Below, one piece after another: positions 1 through 5,618 of a DNA stretch of 12,153 nt. The DNA comes from JASFRI01 sp050115015 (GTDB lineage: Bacteria; Acidobacteriota; Polarisedimenticolia; CBDVAL01): assembly GCA_050115015.1 (NCBI GenBank), contig JASFRI010000086.1:1-12153 (forward strand), read 5' to 3'. Position 1 is the stretch's first letter. Each line of letters starts with the position of its first letter. The notes below the pieces were generated by a model. That model saw only the letters and a program-made list of their open reading frames with translations. It made no database searches and was not told the origin of the DNA. The position numbers and the translations under genes were made by a program.

Positions 1-1124
1 GCCGCCGCGAGGATCGCCGAGTCGGCGATCCGGACGTGATGGTGGTTCTCGTAGCGCTCCTTCAGGCCCCGCAGGATCGTGATCGTGTCCGCGACACTGG
101 GCTCTCCCACCCAGACCTGCTGGAACCGACGCTCCAGCGCCGGGTCCTTCTCGATGTACTTCTTGTACTCGCCGAGAGTCGTGGCCCCGACGCAACGAAG
201 CTCCCCCCGGGCGAGGGCGGGCTTGAGCATGTTGGAGGCATCCACCGCCCCCTCCGCGGCTCCCGCCCCCACGAGGGTGTGCAGCTCGTCGATGAAGAGG
301 ACCACGGAGCCGGCGGCCTCGTCGATCTCGCGCAGGACCGCCTTCAGGCGATCCTCGAACTCGCCGCGGTACTTGGCCCCGGCGATGAGCGCTCCCAGGT
401 CCAGGGCGACGAGCCTCTTGTCCTTGAGGCCCTCGGGCACGTCGCCGTCGGCGATCCGGCGGGCCAGCCCCTCCACGATGGCGGTCTTCCCCACGCCGGG
501 CTCTCCGATGAGCACCGGGTTGTTCTTGGTGCGCCGGGAGAGCACCTGGACCACACGCCGGATCTCGTCATCGCGGCCGATCACCGGGTCCAGCTTGCCG
601 CGGCGCGCCAGCTCCGTGAGATCCCGCCCGTAACGGGTGAGCGCCTGGTACTTGTCCTCCGGGTTGGCATCCGTGACCCGGGCGCCTCCCCGGATCGAGC
701 GCAGGGCCTGCAGCAGCGAGTCGGACGTGACCCCCTGGTCCGTCAGCAGACGGGCCGCGCCGCTGCCGTCGGCAGCGAGGATCCCCTCCAGGAGATGCTC
801 CACGCTCACGTACTCGTCCTTGAACTCCCGGGCCCGCTCGAACGCGCGGTCCAGGACCGCCTGCAGGCCCCGGGAGGGGGAGGGCTGCTGCGAGGCGCCC
901 TGGGCCCGCGGGAGCCGCTGCAGGGCCGCTTCCAGGCCCGCGAGGACCACGTCCGGGTCCGCGCCGACCCGCGCCAGCAGGTCGCGGGTGATCCCCTTCT
1001 CCTGGCGCAGCAGGACGGCCAGCAGGTGCTCCGGGGTGATCTCGGGGTTTCCGGCCGCGGAGGCCGCCTCGAGCGCGTCGCGGATCGCCTCCTGGCCCTT
1101 GATCGTGAGCTTGTCGAGTCTCAT
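1..1124 (-). CDS. clpB: ATP-dependent disaggregase ClpB, N-terminal part (runs off left edge)
   Basis: ClpB is a cytoplasmic AAA+ hexamer that threads proteins out of aggregates together with DnaK/DnaJ/GrpE. The visible 374 residues start at an ATG at 1124, preceded by a GGAAAGGGA ribosome site. They cover the N domain (about 1-145, opening MRLDKLTIKGQEAI) and most of the first ATPase domain. Walker A GEPGVGKT is at residues 207-214 and Walker B VVLFIDELH at 274-282, almost the same numbering as in E. coli ClpB. The fragment ends just after a typical ENHHHVRI segment, entering the region before the middle coiled-coil domain. The whole protein is usually about 860 residues, so more than half lies outside the window. 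The frame is intact. The ENHHHVRI segment and N-domain pattern fit ClpB rather than ClpA or ClpC, though the diagnostic middle domain is not visible. A consensus promoter lies upstream at 1174-1202. Confidence 0.96.
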   Translation of the reverse strand, partial: MRLDKLTIKGQEAIRDALEAASAAGNPEITPEHLLAVLLRQEKGITRDLLARVGADPDVVLAGLEAALQRLPRAQGASQQPSPSRGLQAVLDRAFERAREFKDEYVSVEHLLEGILAADGSGAARLLTDQGVTSDSLLQALRSIRGGARVTDANPEDKYQALTRYGRDLTELARRGKLDPVIGRDDEIRRVVQVLSRRTKNNPVLIGEPGVGKTAIVEGLARRIADGDVPEGLKDKRLVALDLGALIAGAKYRGEFEDRLKAVLREIDEAAGSVVLFIDELHTLVGAGAAEGAVDASNMLKPALARGELRCVGATTLGEYKKYIEKDPALERRFQQVWVGEPSVADTITILRGLKERYENHHHVRIADSAILAA

Positions 1125-1173
1125 CGTTTCCCTTTCCGGCGCCGGGCGGTCCGGCCTGCCCATGGCCGCGAGG

Positions 1174-1202
1174 ACCATAAGACCGCCCCACCTGGCTGTC
1201 AA
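1174..1202 (-). promoter_or_regulatory. sigma-70-type promoter of clpB
   Basis: On the minus strand, TTGACA (1202-1197) is followed after exactly 17 bases by TATGGT (1179-1174). This predicts a start near 1167 and a leader of about 43 bases before the clpB ATG. An A/T-rich stretch lies just upstream (about 1203-1222). I see no CIRCE repeat and no sigma-32 type -10 box, so from sequence alone clpB looks housekeeping-driven. Confidence 0.75.
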
Positions 1203-1209
1203 GTCGTTT

Positions 1210-1215
1210 TATAAT
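1210..1215 (+). promoter_or_regulatory. possible -10 box for the amidotransferase gene
   Basis: A perfect TATAAT lies on the plus strand about 80 bases ahead of the amidotransferase start. No recognisable -35 box sits 16-18 bases upstream (that stretch reads as a run of C), and there is no extended -10 TG. It overlaps the A/T-rich upstream region of the divergent clpB promoter, so the two promoters would compete or share control. This is a weak call. Confidence 0.3.
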
Positions 1216-1294
1216 CAGTAATTTGGAGGCTCCGCCGGGTTTGCGGTAGAGTGCCCGGTCCCGGGCGCGTGGCGGGCCCGCGGTGGGAGACCTC

Positions 1295-2014
1295 GTGCAG
1301 GACGCACCCCGGATCCTGATCGTCAAGACGGGAACGACCTACCCGGAGACCCGACGGCGGTTCGGGGACTACGATCGCTGGTTCGTCGACGCGCTCCGGG
1401 GTGCGCGGGCGGCGTTCCGGGTTCACGACATCACCCGGCAGGGCGTGCCGCGCCTCGACGGCTGCGACGGCGTCATCATCACCGGCTCCCCCGCCGGCGT
1501 CTACGAACGATTGTCCTGGATGCCGGAGCTAGAGCGGCTCCTGCGGCGGCTGGCGGACCGGCAGGACCTCCCGGCATTGGGTGTGTGCTTCGGGGCCCAG
1601 GCCCTTGCCGCGGGCCTCGGAGGCCACGTGGCCGTGAACCCGAGGGGGTGGGAGATCGGCACCGTTCGGGTGCGGCGAACGGCGGCGGCTCGGGAGGATC
1701 CGCTCCTTGGCGGGAGCCGTGACGGTTGCTTCCAGGCCACCCACCAGGACTGGATCGAACGGCTGCCCGGGGGCGCCCTGGTCCTGGCGGAGAACGAGGC
1801 GTGTCCGGTCCAGGCGTTTCGCGTGGGTGAGCGGGTCTGGGGGACCCAGTTCCATCCGGAGGCCACCGCCGCCGTGCTCGAGGACCTCATCCGGCGAAGA
1901 CGGGCGGCCCTGGAGGGAGGACGGGGAGGCTATCGCGGCCGGCTCGCGTCCCTTCGTCCGACACCGGAAGGGCGCCAGCTTTTGCGGCGGTTCGTGGGGA
2001 TCGTCCGCCTCTGA
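1295..2014 (+). CDS. class I glutamine amidotransferase domain protein (GMP synthase-like)
   Basis: This is a stand-alone type 1 glutamine amidotransferase of about 239 residues, which would hydrolyse glutamine and pass ammonia to, or act on, an unknown substrate. The nucleophile elbow GVCFGAQ gives catalytic Cys98, and FHPEAT gives His187 and Glu189, so the triad is complete. The oxyanion-side motif VIITGSP is near residues 60-66. There is no synthetase domain after it, unlike GuaA itself. The GTG at 1295 is chosen because GGGAG sits five bases upstream; an in-frame GTG at 1283 would add four residues but has a poorer ribosome site. The C-terminal 35 residues are Arg/Gly-rich. The gene is divergent from clpB and ends before a stable hairpin. 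Homologues are often annotated as GMP synthase-like amidotransferases, sometimes acting as gamma-glutamyl hydrolases. The substrate cannot be told from the sequence. Confidence 0.88.
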   Translation: MQDAPRILIVKTGTTYPETRRRFGDYDRWFVDALRGARAAFRVHDITRQGVPRLDGCDGVIITGSPAGVYERLSWMPELERLLRRLADRQDLPALGVCFGAQALAAGLGGHVAVNPRGWEIGTVRVRRTAAAREDPLLGGSRDGCFQATHQDWIERLPGGALVLAENEACPVQAFRVGERVWGTQFHPEATAAVLEDLIRRRRAALEGGRGGYRGRLASLRPTPEGRQLLRRFVGIVRL

Positions 2015-2030
2015 ACACCGGGACGGAAGC

Positions 2031-2054
2031 AGCGGGTGGCCGGAGCCACCCGCT
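2031..2054 (+). terminator. hairpin after the amidotransferase gene
   Basis: AGCGGGTGGC and GCCACCCGCT form a perfect 10-bp stem with a CGGA loop, 16 bases after the stop codon. It is followed by a C-rich rather than T-rich tract, so it is a weak or non-canonical terminator, or an mRNA 3' end stabiliser. Confidence 0.45.
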
Positions 2055-2113
2055 TCCCCCCCTTGCCGGCCCTGCGCGACCGCCCGCAGCCGGCGTCATC
2101 GCGGCCGGTCGTC

Positions 2114-2148
2114 AAAAAAAATGCCGTCGGTTCCGGGAACCGACGGCA
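2114..2148 (-). terminator. intrinsic terminator of the cysteine-rich protein gene
   Basis: On the minus strand a perfect inverted repeat with 13-base arms (TGCCGTCGGTTCC and its complement, one central base) is followed immediately by eight T. It starts 22 bases after the TAG stop of the gene at 2171-2686. Stem plus U-tract is textbook Rho-independent. On the plus strand only a short CTTTCT follows, so it is mainly one-directional. Confidence 0.9.
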
Positions 2149-2170
2149 CTTTCTCAGTTCGTGGGCTGCG

Positions 2171-2686
2171 CTATCCGTCGCTGGGAGTGCCGACCTTCTT
2201 GGCGATCCCGGGCGGGGTCCGGCAGTAGCCGCCGGGGCAATCCGCATCGCTGCTGCACTTCGTACCGTCGTACGCCCCTCCGGAGCACTTCACGGAGTTG
2301 CAGGAGCTGCCGGGGAACCCGGGCGGACAGACCAGACCCTCGGTGGAGGCCAGACCGCTGTCGAACATCGTGAACAGCTTGTCGGCATCCGCACGGCTGA
2401 TCGACTTGTCCGGGTTCGAGGTCGTCAGGTTCGTGCCCAGCTGGTTGAACGTGTTCACGAGGTAGGCCTCGGTCACGCGCTCATTGAGGTCACCCTTCAG
2501 GTTGACGCCGATCTGACCCAGCACCGCGGCCGCAGCCTCGGGCGTGTAGTCAGTCTTGTCGGTCACCATCTGCGCCAGACGGACCGCCAGGTCGCCCACC
2601 GTGTAGGAGTCCTCCGCCATGACTCCGGCGGTGCCCAGGGTCAGGCACAGGACCGCGCCCAACGCGAAGCCAAGAATCCTTTTCAT
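2171..2686 (-). CDS. secreted cysteine-rich protein of unknown function
   Basis: I do not recognise a named family. The 171-residue protein starts at an ATG with a strong AAGGAGG ribosome site. It begins with a Sec signal peptide (KR, hydrophobic core, likely cleavage after GVMA at residue 24). Residues about 25-115 look helical and soluble; the start (YTVGDLAVRLAQ) loosely resembles an SLH-type or EF-like helical unit, but I cannot assign it. The C-terminal part (120-155) holds six cysteines (120, 129, 134, 144, 150, 155). They lie in a pattern like CSGG-DG-KC-SDADC-GG-C, which recurs in cell-surface proteins of Myxococcota, Planctomycetota and similar groups. I infer three disulfides in an extracytoplasmic module. 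There is no lipobox; the Cys at 14 lies inside the signal helix. An in-frame ATG at 2749 would add 21 residues, but it would lack the ribosome site and spoil the signal peptide. The gene is monocistronic, with its own promoter and terminator. Confidence 0.82.
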   Translation of the reverse strand: MKRILGFALGAVLCLTLGTAGVMAEDSYTVGDLAVRLAQMVTDKTDYTPEAAAAVLGQIGVNLKGDLNERVTEAYLVNTFNQLGTNLTTSNPDKSISRADADKLFTMFDSGLASTEGLVCPPGFPGSSCNSVKCSGGAYDGTKCSSDADCPGGYCRTPPGIAKKVGTPSDG

Positions 2687-2784
2687 ACCCCCTCCTTCCC
2701 TAAGGAAACTCATGGACCTATCGTTGCAGAATCTCGAGAAACACCGCACCTGCAGCGTATTTCGACCGAAGATCGATTGCGGTT

Positions 2785-2813
2785 AAGATACGATGAAACC
2801 GCTGCGCTGTCAA
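2785..2813 (-). promoter_or_regulatory. sigma-70-type promoter of the cysteine-rich protein gene
   Basis: The minus strand reads TTGACA (2813-2808), 17 bases, then TATCTT (2790-2785). The predicted start near 2778 gives an untranslated leader of about 90 bases before the ATG at 2686. The leader has no strong stem other than a weak TCGA/TCGA pairing. With the strong ribosome site and terminator, this suggests an abundant transcript. Confidence 0.75.
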
Positions 2814-2954
2814 CAGTAAATCTCGCCAATCCCCGCCGCCGGTGCGGGAACCTGCCGCCCCACCCTCCGGGGCGATCCCTGGCATCGGTGGAAATCCTCT
2901 TTGGGCCGGCACTTACTTATAGGACGAGACGGTGCTCGCCGCCACCGCCAATAC

Positions 2955-2986
2955 ATGACGGATTCCCGGAAATAAATGACAGATTC
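2955..2986. repeat. 11-base direct repeat pair spaced two helical turns
   Basis: ATGACGGATTC (2955-2965) and ATGACAGATTC (2976-2986) differ at one base, and their starts are 21 bases apart, close to two turns of DNA. They lie about 60-95 bases upstream of the -35 box of the plus-strand promoter. This geometry would suit tandem sites for a regulator bound on one face. Function is inferred only. Confidence 0.4.
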
Positions 2987-3047
2987 TATGATGGTGCGCA
3001 GAAAACGCCTGCGAAATGGGGAGATCGCGGCGGCCGGTTCCTCCAGG

Positions 3048-3076
3048 TTGACACCCGCCTCCGAAGGGGATATCAT
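3048..3076 (+). promoter_or_regulatory. sigma-70-type promoter of the membrane protein / dGTPase-like / glyA cluster
   Basis: TTGACA (3048-3053), a 17-base spacer, then TATCAT (3071-3076). The predicted start near 3083 gives a leader of about 50 bases before the ATG at 3132. This is the only consensus-grade promoter I see in front of the eight-gene plus-strand run. Confidence 0.75.
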
Positions 3077-3113
3077 CCGCAAGCGCGTAAGGCACTTTCA
3101 ACAATAGACTTAT

Positions 3114-3125
3114 ACCCTCGAGGGT
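3114..3125. promoter_or_regulatory. 12-base palindrome overlapping the ribosome site
   Basis: ACCCTCGAGGGT is a perfect palindrome whose right half contains the GAGGG that serves as the ribosome binding site for the ATG at 3132. In RNA it could pair between molecules or form a short imperfect stem hiding the site; in DNA it could be an operator just downstream of the transcription start. The role is inferred. Confidence 0.35.
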
Positions 3126-3131
3126 GACGTG

Positions 3132-4229
3132 ATGGAAGATCGGCTCAGCCACTGGACCTTCCGCGATATCTTCCTCTCGTTCGGCCTGGCCCTGGACCCG
3201 ATCCTCCTGGCGATCGGCTACCTGGGATTGCTGCTCGGGGGTGCGGCCTACGGGTTCCTCTACTTCCTGGGAAGCGCCACCGGGGACGCGGGCGCCCGGG
3301 GCACGTTCTCCCTCCTCGGCGGGGTGATCTTCGTCGCGGTCTGGGTGATCACCTCCGGGATCCTGGCCCGGGTCGTCGCCACGCAGCTCCTGGAGGCCCG
3401 GAAGCCCCGCGTCCAGGAGATCTGGTCCTACTTCCTGCAACGAGTGCGGGTGCTGCTGCTCATCCCCGCCAGCTTCGCCGGGGTGGTCCTGGCGACCCTG
3501 GGCGCGATGGGCATGCTCGAGCTGCTGGGCCGGCTCCCGGGACTCGGCCCGATCCTGTTCGGGATCTCGTTCACGCTGGTCTTCCTCCTCGGGCTGACCG
3601 CGGTCCTGGCCTTCGCCCTCCACACGCTGGCCGGGCTGCTCTACCCCACCATCCTCGCGGTCCGCTCCGGCGGAGTCCTCGGGACCGTGCGGGAGATCCT
3701 CTCCCTGGCGAGGGTGAAGCCCGCGTCGCTGCTGATCTACTCCCTGGTCATCCTGGCCGTCGGCACCCTCGTGACCCTCCTCATCCTCTCCCTGGTCTGG
3801 GCCACCCTCGCGCTGGTGACCTCCTCCGCGGAGAACCTGATGGGTGAGGATTTCGAGGCGGTGCTCGCCGGGCTGCCGTCCATCTTCCATCCCTTCGTCT
3901 CGCTGCTCGGGATCGGGGCGCATCCCGGTGTCGGGGACGTGGCGTGGCACTACGACCTGGGAGGGTTGCTGGTGGGGGTGTCGCTGCTCTCGATCTTTGC
4001 CGCCACGGCCGCCTACCCGGCGGTGATGATCGGGGCCGCCGGCAGCATCGCCTACTTCATCCTGACCGAGGAGCCGCTCCCGGCGGAGCTCCCGCTCCCC
4101 GGCGCCGCGCGCGCCACCGCCCCCGACGACGACCTGGACGCCTACGACGACCTGGAGGACCCGGAGCCGCCGCCCGGTCCGGCCACCGGAGCGGCCCCGG
4201 AGGAGCTCGATCCGGACGAGGTCCTGTGA
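3132..4229 (+). CDS. polytopic inner-membrane protein with acidic C-terminal tail, function unknown
   Basis: I do not recognise a named family. The 365-residue protein has about six long hydrophobic stretches (around residues 22-46, 60-83, 107-130, 140-172, 198-228 and 275-312). Some are long enough to hold two segments, so six to eight helices are likely. A periplasmic or cytoplasmic loop of about 45 residues (230-274) precedes the last pair. The tail from 313 on is hydrophilic, rich in Pro, Ala and acid (DDDLDAYDDLEDPEPPP), probably disordered and cytosolic. No transporter or catalytic motif is visible. The start is the ATG at 3132 with GAGGGTGA eight bases upstream; an adjacent GTG at 3129 is possible. 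It is the first gene of the plus-strand cluster and its stop is 25 bases before the dGTPase-like gene, so co-transcription is likely. Confidence 0.85.
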   Translation: MEDRLSHWTFRDIFLSFGLALDPILLAIGYLGLLLGGAAYGFLYFLGSATGDAGARGTFSLLGGVIFVAVWVITSGILARVVATQLLEARKPRVQEIWSYFLQRVRVLLLIPASFAGVVLATLGAMGMLELLGRLPGLGPILFGISFTLVFLLGLTAVLAFALHTLAGLLYPTILAVRSGGVLGTVREILSLARVKPASLLIYSLVILAVGTLVTLLILSLVWATLALVTSSAENLMGEDFEAVLAGLPSIFHPFVSLLGIGAHPGVGDVAWHYDLGGLLVGVSLLSIFAATAAYPAVMIGAAGSIAYFILTEEPLPAELPLPGAARATAPDDDLDAYDDLEDPEPPPGPATGAAPEELDPDEVL

Positions 4230-4254
4230 TCGCCTCCCCGGAACGGACCCGCCG

Positions 4255-5586
4255 TTGAGCGCGGTGAATCGCGGCGGCAGGCGGCCGGGATCGACGCGCC
4301 GGCGGGCGGAGGCGGTGGAGGAGGATCGCCTCTCCCCCTGCGCGGCGCGCAGCGCCCGGGCACGGCGGCGACGCCCGCTGGATCCGGAGGGCCGGGCGTT
4401 CGACTACCGCACCGAGTTCCAGCGGGACCGGGACCGCATCCTCCACTCCCGCGCATTCCGGCGGCTGGCGGACAAGGGGCCCCTCGCCGGCGGCGATCCC
4501 CACCGCACCCGCCTGAGCCATGCCCTCGAGACCAGCCAGCTGGGGCGCACGATCGCCCGGGCCCTGGATCTGAACGAGGATCTGGTGGAGGCCATCTCGC
4601 TGGCCCACGATCTCGGCCGCCCGCCCATGGGCGACGCAGGACTCGAGGCGATGGCGTCGCTGCTCGGCGGCGGCATCGTCGTGCAGGGTTTCTCGCCGGG
4701 CGCCCTGGGGGAGGTGGGCGGGTTCGACGTCCCGGCCCAGGGCCTACGCGTGGTGGACCTGCTGGAGAAGCGCTACGAGCACCCCGGGATCAACCTGACG
4801 GACGAGGTCCGGGCGGGGGTCTGGAAGCAGCGGGATCCCTGCCGCGGGGAGGGCTACCCGGACGAGGACCGCGAGGGCCTGGAACCCGGGGCCGCCGCGT
4901 CGCCGGAGGCCCAGACGGCGCGCATCGCCTGCCGCATCGCGCTCGGGGCCCTGTCCCTCGACGATCGGCTCGCGAACGGCACCGTCGCCCTGGAGCGCGT
5001 CGAGCGGCTGGGACTGATCCGCGAGCTGATGCGGAAGCTCGGCGATCGCTACGGCAGGGGCGGGCTGTTCATGCGTCGGAACCGGTTGCACCGGGGCCTG
5101 ACGCATCTGCTGGTCACCGGCGTGATCCGCCGCTCGGGGGAGGTGCTGCGCCGCTGGACGGAACGGGAGCGCGTCGGCGATCCGGCTCGATTCCTCGAGC
5201 GCAGGGGCGCGCTCCCCGCCGACGTGGTGGACCTGCCCGACCGCCTCGCGGATCTGCTGGCCGAGCTCGAGGGCGTCCTGGAATCCGGCACGGCCACGCG
5301 CCGGGAGGCGGCGCTCGAGCGACGGCGGGCCCGGGGGATGATCCACGGGCTGTTTCAGGCGTATCATGCGGATCCGGCCACCCTGGAGGACTACGTGCTT
5401 CTCCGTTTCCGGGAGGCGGAGGGGCTCCGCTTCCTCAGGGACGTGCCCCCGGGGGAGCAGGCGCAGGAGATCGACCGCCATTACCGGGGCTCCCGCTTCC
5501 TGGCACGGACCATCGCCGACCACCTCGCGGGGATGACGGACCGCTACCTCGTCGACGAGCACCGCCGGCTGTGCGTCCAGGGCTGA
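4255..5586 (+). CDS. divergent dGTPase-family HD protein, active site apparently degraded
   Basis: This is related to deoxyguanosinetriphosphate triphosphohydrolases (dNTP to nucleoside plus triphosphate). Family signatures are strong: YRTEFQRDRDRILHSRAFRRL (51-71, the N-terminal block), RTRLSHALE (84-92), AHDLG (117-121), LRVVDLLEKRY (164-174), INLTDEVRAG (179-188) and the C-terminal DHLAGMTDRY (422-431). HD metal ligands His89, His118 and Asp119 are present. However, the block normally ending GHPPFGHAGE reads GRPPMGDAGL, so the positions of the catalytic His and Glu (E. coli His126, Glu129) are Asp127 and Leu130. FEHNAQ reads FDVPAQ (157-162). The last metal ligand Asp (usual ADEIAY) is Cys226 in ACRIAL, and KTQVF of the nucleotide pocket is KGPLA. 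The loop before FDVPAQ is also about 14 residues longer than usual. The frame is intact, so this is not simple decay. The start is uncertain: TTG at 4255 lacks a good ribosome site; GTG at 4315 would also fit the family length. Confidence 0.85.
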   Translation: MSAVNRGGRRPGSTRRRAEAVEEDRLSPCAARSARARRRRPLDPEGRAFDYRTEFQRDRDRILHSRAFRRLADKGPLAGGDPHRTRLSHALETSQLGRTIARALDLNEDLVEAISLAHDLGRPPMGDAGLEAMASLLGGGIVVQGFSPGALGEVGGFDVPAQGLRVVDLLEKRYEHPGINLTDEVRAGVWKQRDPCRGEGYPDEDREGLEPGAAASPEAQTARIACRIALGALSLDDRLANGTVALERVERLGLIRELMRKLGDRYGRGGLFMRRNRLHRGLTHLLVTGVIRRSGEVLRRWTERERVGDPARFLERRGALPADVVDLPDRLADLLAELEGVLESGTATRREAALERRRARGMIHGLFQAYHADPATLEDYVLLRFREAEGLRFLRDVPPGEQAQEIDRHYRGSRFLARTIADHLAGMTDRYLVDEHRRLCVQG

Positions 5587-5618
5587 GCGTCACATCGCCG
5601 CGAGAAAGGAGACCAGAG

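Larger units (their letters stand above)
2687..3131. other. 445-base non-coding divergent control region
   Basis: No credible gene lies here. It is clearly less GC-rich than its neighbours and contains back-to-back consensus promoters for the genes on either side. Between them are a 6-bp GC stem (2856-2874) and a pair of direct repeats 21 bases apart (2955-2986). Short open frames across it have no ribosome sites, and reading through the promoters makes them implausible. A small RNA cannot be excluded. Confidence 0.6.

Noticed and set aside
1124..1168. RNA thermometer in the GC-rich clpB leader (stems at 1136-1145 and 1152-1168)
   Set aside because: The stems do not pair with the GGAAAGGGA ribosome site, and GC stems this strong would not melt at moderate heat.
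36..1214. Plus-strand 392-codon open frame opposite clpB
   Set aside because: It is the GC-rich shadow of clpB; the minus-strand frame has full ClpB motifs.
2036..3127. Plus-strand 363-codon frame across the Cys-rich gene and control region
   Set aside because: It overlaps a terminator, a gene on the other strand and two promoters, with no ribosome site and no recognisable protein pattern.
2913..3950. Minus-strand 345-codon frame rich in Gln/Glu/Gly/Asp
   Set aside because: The composition is that of a shadow opposite the hydrophobic membrane protein gene, and the plus-strand frame is clearly real.
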